From assembly GCA_035542575.1 (NCBI GenBank), contig DATKLE010000077.1, positions 57,713 to 121,712 of the forward strand: a DNA stretch of 64,000 bases, read 5' to 3'. Below are positions 15,583 through 24,566 of the stretch, one piece after another. Made by a program: the position numbers and the translations under genes. The notes beneath the pieces were generated by a model that worked only from the letters and a program-made list of their open reading frames with translations, was not told where the DNA came from and did not search any database. The stretch is from JAIQET01 sp035542575. GTDB taxonomy: Bacteria; Acidobacteriota; Terriglobia; Terriglobales; Acidobacteriaceae. Position 1 is the stretch's first letter. Each line of letters begins with the position of its first letter.

Positions 15583-17706
15583 TTATGCAACCGCCTTCTG
15601 TTCCAGGCTGAAGTCCGAAAACCTCTTGCCCGACTTAGCCAATTCCGCCAGCAGCGGCGCGGGCTTCCAGAGCTCGCCGTGCTGTCGGTGAAATTCGCAG
15701 ACGCGTTCGTAAACCTTCTTCACGCCTACCGTGTCGGCATACCACATAGGTCCGCCGCGGTGCGCCGGGAATCCGAAACCGTTGATGAAGATGATGTCGA
15801 TGTCACCGGCGCGCAGGGCATAGCCTTCTTCCAGGATGCGCGCGCCCTCATTGACCAGCGCATAAATACAGCGTTCCAGGACCTCTTCGCCCGAGACGTA
15901 GCGCTGAGGAATACCGGCCTCGGTTGCCCACCGGCCTATCAGTTCGGCAATCCCGGGATCGGGAATCGCCCGCCGGCTCTCGTCGTAGCGGTACCAGCCG
16001 GCGAGCGTCTTCTGCCCATAGCGACCCATTTCGTACAAACGGTCGGCGGCAATCGGCTGACGAATGCCGGGCTTCTCAAGGTGCTGGTATTCCTGGCGGA
16101 TGCGCCAGCCCACGTCGATGCCGGCCAGATCACCGGTCGCCAGCGGCCCCATGGCCATGCCGAAATCGTAGAGAGTCTTGTCCACGGCCTCCACGCTGGC
16201 CCCCTCTTCCACCAGGAACATGGCTTCCCGCATATACGGATGGAACATGCGATTGGCGACAAAGCCGCGGCAGTTGCCTACCAGCACTCCCACTTTGCCC
16301 AGCTTTTTGGAGAGCTGCATGCAGGTCGCGATAATTTCTTTGCTCGTCGCCTTGCCGCGCACAATTTCCAGCAGCCGCATGACGTTCGCGGGACTGAAGA
16401 AATGCGTGCCAATGACCGCCTCCGGCCGCGACGTCGCCGACGCGATCTCGTCGATACTGAGCGTGGAAGTATTGCTGGCGAGAATTGTGCCGGGCTTGCA
16501 CGCCCGATCCAGTTCGCCGAACACCTGCTTCTTGAGCGCCATGCCCTCGAAAACCGCCTCGACCACCATGTCAACGTCAGCGAACCCGTCGTAGCCGAGT
16601 GTCGGCTTGATCAGCTTCAGGCGCTCGTCAACAAACGGCTGTGTCAGGCGGCCACGCTTGACCGAAACCGCATAGTTTTTTTGAATGGTCGCCAGGCCGC
16701 GGTCCAGGGCCGGCTGGTCGGTGTCCTTGAGCAGAACCGGGATACCTGCATTCGCGAACACCATGGCAATGCCGCCTCCCATGGTCCCGGCGCCGACCAC
16801 GGCCACAGTTTTCATCGGCAGAGTTGGTGTTTCTTTGGGGACATCCGGAACCTTCGCCACTTCCCGCTCTGCGAAGAACACGTGGATGAGCGCTTTCGAC
16901 TGGTCGGAGAACAGGCACTCGGTAAACAGTTTGCGCTCCACCTCGCAGCCCTCATGGAAGGGTAGTTTGGTGGCGGCTTCGACGGCATCAATGGCCGCGA
17001 GCGGCGCGATCAGGCCACGTTGTCTGGCCTGCGCTGCCTCGCGGGCCGCCGCGAAAATGGGCGCATTCTGCCCCGGAGTTCCCAGCTTTTCATTGCGTTC
17101 GCGCGTCTTGGGCGCGGGTTTGTTCGCCACTTCCCGCGCGAAGGCAACTGCACCGGCTAGCAGATCGCCTTCAATTAGGCGGTCAACGATTCCGAGCTGC
17201 GCCGCTTCACTCCCCTTGATGGGATTGCCTCCGGCGCACATCTCGACGCCCTTGGCCACGCCTGCTAACCGTGGGAGACGCTGCGTGCCACCCGCACCGG
17301 GGATGATGCCCAGTTTCACCTCCGGCTGGCCCACAAGAGCGCCGGGCGCGGCAACCCGGTAGTGTCCGGCCATGGCCACTTCCAGACCGCCGCCAAAGGC
17401 CGTGCCGTGAATCGCCATCACCACCGGCTTGCGACAGTCTTCGATGCGCAGCAACAACGGAAGCAACGGCGTGCCCCGCGTCTTGCCCGAAGTGATCTTG
17501 ATAAATTCCTTGATGTCCGCGCCCGCGATGAAGGTCGAGCCCGAGCCAATTAGCACTGCGGCCTTGACGCTGTCATCGCGATCGATCTGCTCGATCGCCT
17601 CGGCGATCCCCTCCGGCACGCCGGGGCTCAGCGCGTTCACGGGAGGATTGTTAATCGTGATGATGGCGACGCCGTCGTCTTTGGTGAGTTGAACGAGTTC
17701 GCTCAT
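15583..17706 (-). CDS. Enoyl-CoA hydratase/3-hydroxyacyl-CoA dehydrogenase fusion (FadJ type)
   Basis: A bifunctional beta-oxidation enzyme of 707 residues. The N-terminal crotonase domain has both catalytic glutamates, in GGGLEVAMAGH and GQPEVKLGIIPGAGGTQR; the middle NAD-binding domain starts at VAVVGAGTMGGGIA; the dehydrogenase His lies in GTHFFSPANVM; two C-terminal 3HCDH helical domains follow. The crotonase part also has the oxyanion-hole segment STFIAGADI. ATG at 17706 with AAAGGGG upstream; an upstream in-frame start would overlap the MaoC gene. The matching thiolase (beta subunit) gene is absent from the operon, unlike typical fadBA or fadIJ pairs. Confidence 0.94.
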   Translation of the reverse strand: MSELVQLTKDDGVAIITINNPPVNALSPGVPEGIAEAIEQIDRDDSVKAAVLIGSGSTFIAGADIKEFIKITSGKTRGTPLLPLLLRIEDCRKPVVMAIHGTAFGGGLEVAMAGHYRVAAPGALVGQPEVKLGIIPGAGGTQRLPRLAGVAKGVEMCAGGNPIKGSEAAQLGIVDRLIEGDLLAGAVAFAREVANKPAPKTRERNEKLGTPGQNAPIFAAAREAAQARQRGLIAPLAAIDAVEAATKLPFHEGCEVERKLFTECLFSDQSKALIHVFFAEREVAKVPDVPKETPTLPMKTVAVVGAGTMGGGIAMVFANAGIPVLLKDTDQPALDRGLATIQKNYAVSVKRGRLTQPFVDERLKLIKPTLGYDGFADVDMVVEAVFEGMALKKQVFGELDRACKPGTILASNTSTLSIDEIASATSRPEAVIGTHFFSPANVMRLLEIVRGKATSKEIIATCMQLSKKLGKVGVLVGNCRGFVANRMFHPYMREAMFLVEEGASVEAVDKTLYDFGMAMGPLATGDLAGIDVGWRIRQEYQHLEKPGIRQPIAADRLYEMGRYGQKTLAGWYRYDESRRAIPDPGIAELIGRWATEAGIPQRYVSGEEVLERCIYALVNEGARILEEGYALRAGDIDIIFINGFGFPAHRGGPMWYADTVGVKKVYERVCEFHRQHGELWKPAPLLAELAKSGKRFSDFSLEQKAVA

Positions 17707-17729
17707 ACCGGTTACCCCTTTCAAATTCT

Positions 17730-18188
17730 CTAAGTGTAATAACGAACGACCCATTCCGCGACGCAGACGGGTTTCTCGGCATCCTGTCTCTCGATTGCCG
17801 CGGCGAAAACCGCTTCGACTCCGCCGGGAATGTCCTTCAGCGAATCCAGTTTGAAACGGGCCCGAATCTTCGAGCCCGCAGGCACAGGCGCGGGAAAACG
17901 CACGCGATTCAGACCATAGTTGAGCGCCATGCGCAACCCCTGAACCTCAAGCGCTTCGCGCAGCAAACGGCTCAGCAGCGACAACGTCAAGAACCCATGG
18001 GCAATCGTGGTACCGTACGGCGACTGCCGGGCGCGTTCCCGATCCACGTGAATCCACTGCCGATCTTCCGTGGCTTCGGCAAAGGCATCGATTCGCTCCT
18101 GGCTTAGTTCGAACCAATCCGAGCAGGCGACTTCACGCCCCAGCCAATTCCCGAGCTCTCCGATCGCTACGGACGTCGCTGCCGGCAT
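17730..18188 (-). CDS. MaoC-like (R)-specific enoyl-CoA hydratase
   Basis: A hotdog-fold hydratase of 152 residues. The hydratase-2 motif is visible: the catalytic Asp and His in EDRQWIHVDRERA and the following YGTTIAHGFLTLSLLS. It hydrates trans-2-enoyl-CoA to (R)-3-hydroxyacyl-CoA. In an operon that also has an (S)-specific hydratase in the FadJ-type fusion, a MaoC enzyme could serve unusual chains or epimerisation, or channel intermediates to polyhydroxyalkanoate. It starts at ATG 18188, 17 bp after the DUF4442 gene, and ends 23 bp before the fusion gene. Confidence 0.9.
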   Translation of the reverse strand: MPAATSVAIGELGNWLGREVACSDWFELSQERIDAFAEATEDRQWIHVDRERARQSPYGTTIAHGFLTLSLLSRLLREALEVQGLRMALNYGLNRVRFPAPVPAGSKIRARFKLDSLKDIPGGVEAVFAAAIERQDAEKPVCVAEWVVRYYT

Positions 18189-18205
18189 AGTCTTCCCTCA
18201 GAGGT

Positions 18206-18670
18206 TCACAGATCCTTCCCTTGCTCCTTCTTCCGGACATACAGGACTTTCTGCACCTCGGCCACGACCGCCCCGGATTCATCTTTGACTTCAACCACAA
18301 ATTCCGGCTCGATCTTGTCCTGGGTATTCAACGACCGGCGGATGCCCTCGATCTGATCGTCAGACAAGCGAAAGCTGGCCGATACTTTGCCCGTGCCTGG
18401 CTTCCTGAACCGAACTGTAGCCGCCTTGTCCCATACGATGTAGCCGGGCCCGAGATTGTTGATGAGCATCAGCATATAGAACGGGTCGGCCATGGAATAC
18501 AGCGAGCCCCCGAAATGCGTGCCGACATAATTGGAGTTCCAGAAGCGCAGCTTCATCTCCACATCGATGGCCCTCCAGTCGGACTCGAGGCGCTTGACGC
18601 GGATCCCCGCGCCCAGATACGGAGGATACAGGTTCAACAGCCAGCGCATGTGTCGCCGCAAAGCTTTCAT
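18206..18670 (-). CDS. DUF4442 hotdog protein, possible thioesterase
   Basis: A 154-residue protein with the look of the DUF4442 hotdog family: the segment RFWNSNYVGTHFGGSLYSMAD is followed by FYMLML and the strand WDKAATVRFRKPG. Family members are related to acyl-CoA thioesterases; activity is not shown by the sequence, but the location in an acyl-CoA operon fits release of acyl chains from CoA. It begins nine bases after the acyl-CoA ligase stop, so the two are probably co-translated. The N-terminal segment is basic (RRHMRWLLNLYPP) and could touch the membrane. Confidence 0.85.
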   Translation of the reverse strand: MKALRRHMRWLLNLYPPYLGAGIRVKRLESDWRAIDVEMKLRFWNSNYVGTHFGGSLYSMADPFYMLMLINNLGPGYIVWDKAATVRFRKPGTGKVSASFRLSDDQIEGIRRSLNTQDKIEPEFVVEVKDESGAVVAEVQKVLYVRKKEQGKDL

Positions 18671-18679
18671 CTTTGGATC

Positions 18680-20299
18680 CTAGGACTGCGAAACCGTGCT
18701 CTTCTCCGCCGCCCAGTATTTCTTGCGCAACTCCCGCTTCAGGAGCTTGCCGGTCCCGGTCTTGGGCAAGCTGTCAAGAAAGTCAATGGAGTGAGGGCAC
18801 TTGTAGTGGGACAGATGGGAACGGCAGAACTCAAGTAATTCCGCCTCGGTGGTTGCCGACCCCGGCTTCAGAACGACGAGGGCCTTGGGCACCTCGCCCC
18901 ACTTGCGATCCGGCACTGCGAAAACGATCGCCTCGTAGACGTTGGGGTGCGCAGCCAGCACCTTCTCCACTTCCAGCGAAGAGATATTTTCCCCGCCGCT
19001 GACGATGATGTCCTTCTTGCGGTCCACAATCTGAACGTAGTTGTCCTGGTCAATGGTGGCCACGTCGCCAGTGTGAAACCACCCGCCCTCCATGGCGGCA
19101 GCGGTCACCTCGGGCTGACCCCAGTAGCCGTCCATGACAACGTCGCCACGGGCGATCACCTCGCCGATCGTGGCGCCGTCGTGCGGCACATCCTTCCCGT
19201 TCCCGTCCACTACGCGTATCTCTACCCCCGGGATGGCAAAGCCTGTCATCGCCGCGCCTTTGTAGCGCTGCTCTCCTGTCCACGACAGGCCCGGCTTCAT
19301 CGGCGAAATCGTCAGGGTCGGCGCAGTCTCGGTCAGCCCGTAGCCGGAGAAACAAGCGCAACCTAGCTTCTCCTCCACTTCCCGCACCAATGTGGGCGAA
19401 GAAGCGGCTCCGCCGATGTTGATGGCGCGCAGGCTGCTCAGGTCGAATTTCTGCCGTTCGGGAGAGTTGATCAATGCGGTGGCCATGGTTGGAACCAGGC
19501 AACAACTTCTCACGCGCTCCTTCTCGATCAGGCGAAACACCTCAGCCGGAATGAAGTGATGGATCATCACGTGCTTACCGCCGACCACTGTGATGGTGTG
19601 AGCCGCACCCCAGCCGTTGGCGTGGAACAGGGGAATGGTGTGCAGCGCCACCGCTTCGCACGACGACAGTCCCATCATCGTCGGGTTCGTCTGTCCGGCA
19701 ACAATGGTGGAGAGCGCGTGCAAGTACACGTTGCGGTGCGTCAGCATCACGCCTTTCGGGCGATCGCTGGTGCCGCTGGTGTAGAACAGTTCGGCGACGG
19801 AATCCTCGTCGATCTGCATGAAATCGCACTGGAAGGGCTGCGCCGCCGCCAGAAGGTCTTCGTAGTTTTGCGGCGCCAGCCAATTTGCCTGCGGGGCGCC
19901 ATCGAGGAGGAAGAAACATTCGATGGATGGAACTGTCAGGCGAAAAGCCTCCACCAAGGGTAGAAACTGCTGTTCGAGGAAAAGAAACTTTGCCTGCGCA
20001 TCCTTGAGAACGAATGCCAGATCCTGGGGCGAGAGCCGGATGTTCAGCGGAAGCAGGATGCAACCGGCCTCCAGGACGCCGTAGTAAGCCTCGAGCAGGC
20101 GATGGCAGTTGGTGCTGAGAAAGGCGATGCGGTCCCCATGCTTCACGCCGGCGGCGATCAGGGCCCCCGCCTGCCGGGCGGCGCGTTCGCCAAACTGCGC
20201 ATAAGTGAAGCGCTCCGGGCCGCACACCACTCCCGTCCTGTTGGGAAATTGCTCGCGCGCGTAGCGGAGGAATCGGATTGGAGTAAGAGGAATGTTCAT
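18680..20299 (-). CDS. Long-chain acyl-CoA synthetase (AMP-binding)
   Basis: Activates a fatty acid to acyl-CoA through an acyl-adenylate. The P-loop-like motif is YTSGTSDRPKG, followed by GYGLTETAPT, the hinge segment DRKKDIIVSGGENIS and the catalytic Lys in LPKTGTGKLLKRE near the C-terminus. Length 539 residues, typical of medium/long-chain FadD-like enzymes. ATG at 20299 with GGAGAGG upstream; an in-frame start 11 codons earlier lacks one. It is the fourth gene of the operon and the one that would feed it with substrate. The chain specificity is not shown. Confidence 0.93.
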   Translation of the reverse strand: MNIPLTPIRFLRYAREQFPNRTGVVCGPERFTYAQFGERAARQAGALIAAGVKHGDRIAFLSTNCHRLLEAYYGVLEAGCILLPLNIRLSPQDLAFVLKDAQAKFLFLEQQFLPLVEAFRLTVPSIECFFLLDGAPQANWLAPQNYEDLLAAAQPFQCDFMQIDEDSVAELFYTSGTSDRPKGVMLTHRNVYLHALSTIVAGQTNPTMMGLSSCEAVALHTIPLFHANGWGAAHTITVVGGKHVMIHHFIPAEVFRLIEKERVRSCCLVPTMATALINSPERQKFDLSSLRAINIGGAASSPTLVREVEEKLGCACFSGYGLTETAPTLTISPMKPGLSWTGEQRYKGAAMTGFAIPGVEIRVVDGNGKDVPHDGATIGEVIARGDVVMDGYWGQPEVTAAAMEGGWFHTGDVATIDQDNYVQIVDRKKDIIVSGGENISSLEVEKVLAAHPNVYEAIVFAVPDRKWGEVPKALVVLKPGSATTEAELLEFCRSHLSHYKCPHSIDFLDSLPKTGTGKLLKRELRKKYWAAEKSTVSQS

Positions 20300-20313
20300 G
20301 ATTGCCTCTCCCG

Positions 20314-21015
20314 TTACCGATAGGTGATCCAATCGGGCCGGCCCGCCTGCTCCAGGTGGGCGTATTGATTAATGGTTGTCGCTCTGACCCTGCCGGGCCG
20401 ACACAGCAGCTTCGTCACCCCGGTGTTCACCAGACTGAAGGTAAGATCGGCGATGCGCTCATTGGCGATGCCCAGTGCTTCCTGAACGATGGCCGAGATC
20501 GGGCCTCCCGAGGTAAACACCCAGGTCGTGCTTGAGTTTTCCGCGTCACTCGAAAGCGATGATAACCCTTGCCAGCACCGCCGCCGGAAATCAGCGTAAC
20601 TCTCCGTGTAGTCATCGTGTGCGCCGCTCACCCAGCGCGCAAACGCAGGCGCGAAGACCTTCTGAAACTCCCGCCGCGGGTGGCCCGTGCCCGCAAGCCA
20701 GGCGTTGATCGCCGCCTCATCGCGTAAGTCCGGGCAAGCGCGTCCCAGCACCTCAACGTAGTCAAACTCAGTAAAGCCTGTAGCAACTTGCCACTCTGCT
20801 TCGGCCGGCGCCTCGCGCAGTCCGGCCAGAGATAGCTCCGCCGTCTGCCGGTGCCGCCGGTTCGTCCCTATGACAACACGATCCACACCCAGATTGCAGT
20901 GACATATCCACGATCCCAGAAGGCGCGACTGTTCCACCCCGACCGGCGACAGTTGATCATAATGGTCCGCGCCGAAACTCGCCTGCCCATGCCGCACCAG
21001 ATAGATCGTGCCCAT
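20314..21015 (-). CDS. Histidine phosphatase-fold protein lacking the second catalytic His
   Basis: A 233-residue protein of the phosphoglycerate mutase-like superfamily, with the nucleophile motif LVRHGQASFG at the N-terminus. The second catalytic His, normally in a THGG-type motif in the C-terminal part, is replaced by Ser in VFTSGGPIS. From memory this substitution is common in members found near acyl-CoA genes, so it may define a subfamily and not a dead gene. ATG at 21015, or GTG at 21021 overlapping the stop of the upstream kinase gene. Its neighbours are a phosphotransferase and an acyl-CoA ligase, so a phosphorylated acyl intermediate is a possible ligand. Confidence 0.85.
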   Translation of the reverse strand: MGTIYLVRHGQASFGADHYDQLSPVGVEQSRLLGSWICHCNLGVDRVVIGTNRRHRQTAELSLAGLREAPAEAEWQVATGFTEFDYVEVLGRACPDLRDEAAINAWLAGTGHPRREFQKVFAPAFARWVSGAHDDYTESYADFRRRCWQGLSSLSSDAENSSTTWVFTSGGPISAIVQEALGIANERIADLTFSLVNTGVTKLLCRPGRVRATTINQYAHLEQAGRPDWITYR

Positions 21016-21017
21016 GT

Positions 21018-22085
21018 TCACACCGCCGGGTGCTGGATCAACCGCCCGCAGCGTTGCTGAAGATAGTTGACCAGCTGCCCGAAATCGGCAAAGGCCGGAT
21101 TGCGGGTCTGGCCGTGAAAGTAGCGGTAATAAATCTGCTGAATGATGACCGCCAGGCGGAACAGCCCATAAATAAGGTAGAAATCAAAATTCTCCACCGC
21201 CCTGCCGGTTTTTCCGGCGTAGTAATCAATTACCTCCCTGCGCGTGAGCATCCCCGGCAAATGTGTCGGCTGCGTACGGGTCTTCTGGAAATAGTCGTCA
21301 TCGTCCGCCTGCACCCAGTACGCCAGCGTGTTTCCCAGGTCCATCAGCGGATCGCCCAGCGTGGCCATCTCCCAATCCAGCACGCCGATCACTTCGAACT
21401 GGTTCTCGGCATTCAGAACCACGTTGTCGAAGCGGAAATCGTTGTGGATGATGCAGGTCGCCGAATCCTCCCCCGGCATCTTGCTCCCCAGCCATGCCAT
21501 GACCGTCTCGAAGTCGCCTACATCCGCGGTGCGAGACTTGCGGTAGCGGTCGCTCCACCCTGCAATTTGTCGCTGCACGTAGCCCTTGCCCTTGCCGAGG
21601 CCTTCGAGTCCTGCAGCGCGGTAGTCAAGTTGATGAAGCTCGATCAGCTTGTCAATGACGTTCAAGCAGAGTTTGTGAGTATCCTCCGGGCTGAGACGCA
21701 GCCCTTCCGGCAGATCGCGCCGGACAATCACTCCGCGAATTCGCTCCATCAGATAGAAATCGCAACCCAGAATTTCCGGATCGTCAAGAAACGCCACCAC
21801 ACGCGGCACGTAGGGATACACCGGCCGCAGCGCCGAAATAATTGTCACCTCCCGCCGCATGTCGTGCGCCGACTTGGCCTTGTATCCAAACGGCGGCCGC
21901 CGCAACACAAACTCCCGGTCTGGATACCGTACCTGGTAGGTCAGATTCGACGCTCCGCGCGGATACTCCCGAATCTCCGGCGATCCCTTCAGCCCCGGCA
22001 CCACGCGCTTGATCGCCGCATCCACCGTCGCGGCATCCAGTTCTTCCCCCGGGCGCACCTGCACGGGCTCATCAATCGCTGGCAT
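21018..22085 (-). CDS. Phosphotransferase (APH/ACAD10-11 kinase-domain type)
   Basis: An aminoglycoside-phosphotransferase-fold kinase of about 355 residues. The catalytic loop reads CIIHNDFRFDNVVL and the metal-binding segment VLDWEMATLGDPLMDLG, exactly the wording of the kinase domains of ACAD10/ACAD11 and LvaA-like proteins and not of antibiotic kinases. Those enzymes phosphorylate the 4-hydroxyl of hydroxyacyl-CoA so that an acyl-CoA dehydrogenase domain can eliminate phosphate. Here the partner dehydrogenase is the gene directly upstream. Start at ATG 22085, or at a GTG at 22100 that overlaps the upstream TGA; either gives translational coupling. Confidence 0.9.
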   Translation of the reverse strand: MPAIDEPVQVRPGEELDAATVDAAIKRVVPGLKGSPEIREYPRGASNLTYQVRYPDREFVLRRPPFGYKAKSAHDMRREVTIISALRPVYPYVPRVVAFLDDPEILGCDFYLMERIRGVIVRRDLPEGLRLSPEDTHKLCLNVIDKLIELHQLDYRAAGLEGLGKGKGYVQRQIAGWSDRYRKSRTADVGDFETVMAWLGSKMPGEDSATCIIHNDFRFDNVVLNAENQFEVIGVLDWEMATLGDPLMDLGNTLAYWVQADDDDYFQKTRTQPTHLPGMLTRREVIDYYAGKTGRAVENFDFYLIYGLFRLAVIIQQIYYRYFHGQTRNPAFADFGQLVNYLQQRCGRLIQHPAV

Positions 22086-22096
22086 GGTTGGGTTTC

Positions 22097-23332
22097 TCAC
22101 GCGTGCTGAACCGTTGCGCTCTGCTTGTACTTCTTGAGTTCGAGTTTGGCAATCAAGGCGCGATGCACTTCATCCGGCCCATCCGCCAGCCGCAGGGAAC
22201 GAATGTACCCAAGCATCTCCGCCAGCGGAGTATCCGGCGACACTCCCGCGCCGCCGTAGATCTGTATCGCCTGATCAACAATCGTCTGCGCCACACTCGG
22301 AGCCACTACTTTGATCTGCGAGATCTCACTCATCGCCCCCTTGGCACCCACGGTGTCCATCATCCACGCCGCTTTCAAAGTCAGCAAGCGCGCCTGCTCG
22401 ATCTCAATCCGGGCATTGGCAATGATGTCACGATTGCCGCCGAGATCGGCCAAGGGCTTCCCAAAGGCAACACGGTTCAGGGCGCGCTTGCACAGCAGTT
22501 CGAGCGCGCGCTCCGCCGCCCCCAGGGTGCGCATGCAGTGGTGGATACGCCCCGGCCCCAGCCGCCCCTGGGCGATCTCAAATCCCCGGCCCGGTCCGGC
22601 AATGATGTGGTCGACTGGTAAGCGCACGTTGTCGAACGTGACCTCGCCATGTCCGAACGGTTCGTCATACATGCCGAACGCCGACACCATGCGCTCGATC
22701 TTCACTCCGCGAGCATCGATCGGTACCAAAACCATCGAATGCCGCTGATGCTTCTCCGCCGAGGGATAGGTCACACCCATGAAAATCAGGATCCGGCAGT
22801 GAGGGTGGCCGATACCCGAGCTCCACCACTTCCGTCCTTTCAGCACCACCTCGTTGCCTTCGATGAGCGCCGTGGCTTGCATGTTGGTGGCGTCGGACGA
22901 CGCCACCTCCGGTTCGGTCATGCAAAACGACGACCGGATTTCGCCCGCCAGCAGCGGCTGCAGCCAGCGCTCTTTCTGCGCCTCCGACCCGTACTTGACC
23001 AGTACTTCCATGTTCCCGGTGTCGGGAGCGTTGCAGTTGAAGACCTCGGGTGCAATTGGCGAGCGGCCCATGATCTCCGCCAAAGGCGCGTACTCCAGAT
23101 TGGTGAGCCCGGCACCGTAGCTGCTGCCCGGCAGGAAGAGGTTCCACAGGCCTGCGGAACGCGCCTTCGCCTTTAGCTCCTCCATCACTGGAGGCTGCTT
23201 CCACCGGCGCCAGTCCGGCGTGTGCTGCAGCTGGGAGTCGTAGACGCACTCCGCCGGCAGCACGAAGTTGCGCATGAATGCCTCGACCCGCTGGATGTAG
23301 CTTTGTGTCTTTTCTGAGAAGGCGAAATCCAT
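22097..23332 (-). CDS. Acyl-CoA dehydrogenase, ACAD10/11-like
   Basis: A 411-residue flavoprotein acyl-CoA dehydrogenase. Typical segments are CMTEPEVASSDATN (FAD/substrate), GRKWWSSGIGHPHC, FDNVRLPVDHII and YGGAGVSPDTPLAEM near the C-terminus. The WWSSGxGHP wording is that of the ACAD11-like group. ATG at 23332 with GAGGTG upstream. It is the first gene of the nine-gene operon and overlaps the phosphotransferase gene at its stop, mirroring the fusion of the same two domains in mammalian ACAD10/11 and the lvaC/lvaA pair of Pseudomonas. Confidence 0.92.
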   Translation of the reverse strand: MDFAFSEKTQSYIQRVEAFMRNFVLPAECVYDSQLQHTPDWRRWKQPPVMEELKAKARSAGLWNLFLPGSSYGAGLTNLEYAPLAEIMGRSPIAPEVFNCNAPDTGNMEVLVKYGSEAQKERWLQPLLAGEIRSSFCMTEPEVASSDATNMQATALIEGNEVVLKGRKWWSSGIGHPHCRILIFMGVTYPSAEKHQRHSMVLVPIDARGVKIERMVSAFGMYDEPFGHGEVTFDNVRLPVDHIIAGPGRGFEIAQGRLGPGRIHHCMRTLGAAERALELLCKRALNRVAFGKPLADLGGNRDIIANARIEIEQARLLTLKAAWMMDTVGAKGAMSEISQIKVVAPSVAQTIVDQAIQIYGGAGVSPDTPLAEMLGYIRSLRLADGPDEVHRALIAKLELKKYKQSATVQHA

Positions 23333-23550
23333 AAGGGCACACCTCACCGATTGGCAGATTAGAGCCACCGAGATATTTCATCAAGTGGAATAGTCTCAAT
23401 TCCCCCCAATTCCAGCCATCCGTGCCAGATTGGGCGCGCGCCTCGCACCAAAATGCCCTCCTGAGCGCAACCGAAGCCCTGGGCGCGTGCTCCTTCGTCA
23501 CTGCGCTGCTCCCCGATAGGTGATATGAGTGTTCTCGACCGGAGCAGGAT

Positions 23551-24372
23551 ATGCCCTTTGTCGAGAACCGTGGCGCGCGGATCTACTGGGACGAGCAGGG
23601 CCAAGGCGTACCCATGCTGCTCATCATGGGGCTGGGCTATCCCTCGGATATGTGGCACCGGCCGCGACCGGAGCTGGCGGCACATTACCGAACCATCGCT
23701 TTGGATAATCGTGGCTCGGGGCGCAGTGACGCGGGCGGCAGCAATTCGATCGCCTTGATGGCCTCGGATGCGGCAGCGGTGCTGGATGCCTCCGGGGTGG
23801 ACCGCGCCCACATCTTCGGCGTCTCCATGGGCGGCATGATCGCGCAGGAATTCGCCTTGCGCTACCCGCAGCGCGTGCGCTCCCTGATTCTCGCCTGCAC
23901 TCACCCGGGTGGGCTGCATGCCAAGCCGCCCAAGATCGGTGTCTTCCAGGCGCTCTGGGCGCGCGCCACCATGACGACCGAAGAAGCTCGGAAGGTGTTT
24001 ATCCCCATCTTGTACGACGCTTCCACCTCCCGCGAGCGCATTGAAGAAGACTTCGCCATCCTGAAAAACTGGATTCCCACACCTGCAGCTTTCAGGGGAC
24101 AGTTGCGCGCGATCTTCTGGTGGCACTGCTACAGCCGACTGCCCCGGATTACAGCGCCGACGCTGGTAATCCACGGCGAATCCGACCGGCTGGTGCCGCC
24201 GCAGAACGGCGAGCTGATCGCGTCCCGCATTCCCGGCGCGAAGCTGGTGATGATTCCGCACGCCGGACACATCTTCGGTACCGATCAACCGGAGGCCTCC
24301 CGCCGGGCCGTCGCGGAATTTCTGGCTCAGGTTGAGGCGCCACAAGCGGGGAACGCGCGTCCTCGCAAGTGA
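23551..24372 (+). CDS. Alpha/beta hydrolase
   Basis: A 273-residue hydrolase with the canonical order: oxyanion-hole segment LLIMGLGYPSDMW, nucleophile elbow FGVSMGGMIAQ, acidic residue in VIHGESDRLVPP and catalytic His in HAGHIFGTD. No signal peptide. ATG at 23551 with GGAG seven bases upstream. It is divergent from the fatty-acid operon across a 218-bp gap and precedes an acyl-CoA ligase gene on the same strand, so it may release carboxylic acids from esters for activation; the substrate is unproven. Confidence 0.9.
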   Translation: MPFVENRGARIYWDEQGQGVPMLLIMGLGYPSDMWHRPRPELAAHYRTIALDNRGSGRSDAGGSNSIALMASDAAAVLDASGVDRAHIFGVSMGGMIAQEFALRYPQRVRSLILACTHPGGLHAKPPKIGVFQALWARATMTTEEARKVFIPILYDASTSRERIEEDFAILKNWIPTPAAFRGQLRAIFWWHCYSRLPRITAPTLVIHGESDRLVPPQNGELIASRIPGAKLVMIPHAGHIFGTDQPEASRRAVAEFLAQVEAPQAGNARPRK

Positions 24373-24566
24373 CACCGCGCTCATCGCCTCTCTGTTTCCC
24401 AAAATGGGCCAGGGCACGAGATTCCTGCGCGCCGCGAGGCCTCCTGCGCATTTGCCGGACGCATAATGTAGTCGGCGCAGTCTTGGCGCGGTTCGCGTGG
24501 CGTAACGCATCCTTCCAATTGCTCTAGCCCGCGCGGACCATTCGGGGCCTCGACGGAGGAACCACC

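Noticed and set aside
21018..22085. Phosphotransferase as an antibiotic (aminoglycoside) resistance gene
   Set aside because: The catalytic-loop wording and coupling to an acyl-CoA dehydrogenase match acyl-CoA kinases and not resistance enzymes.
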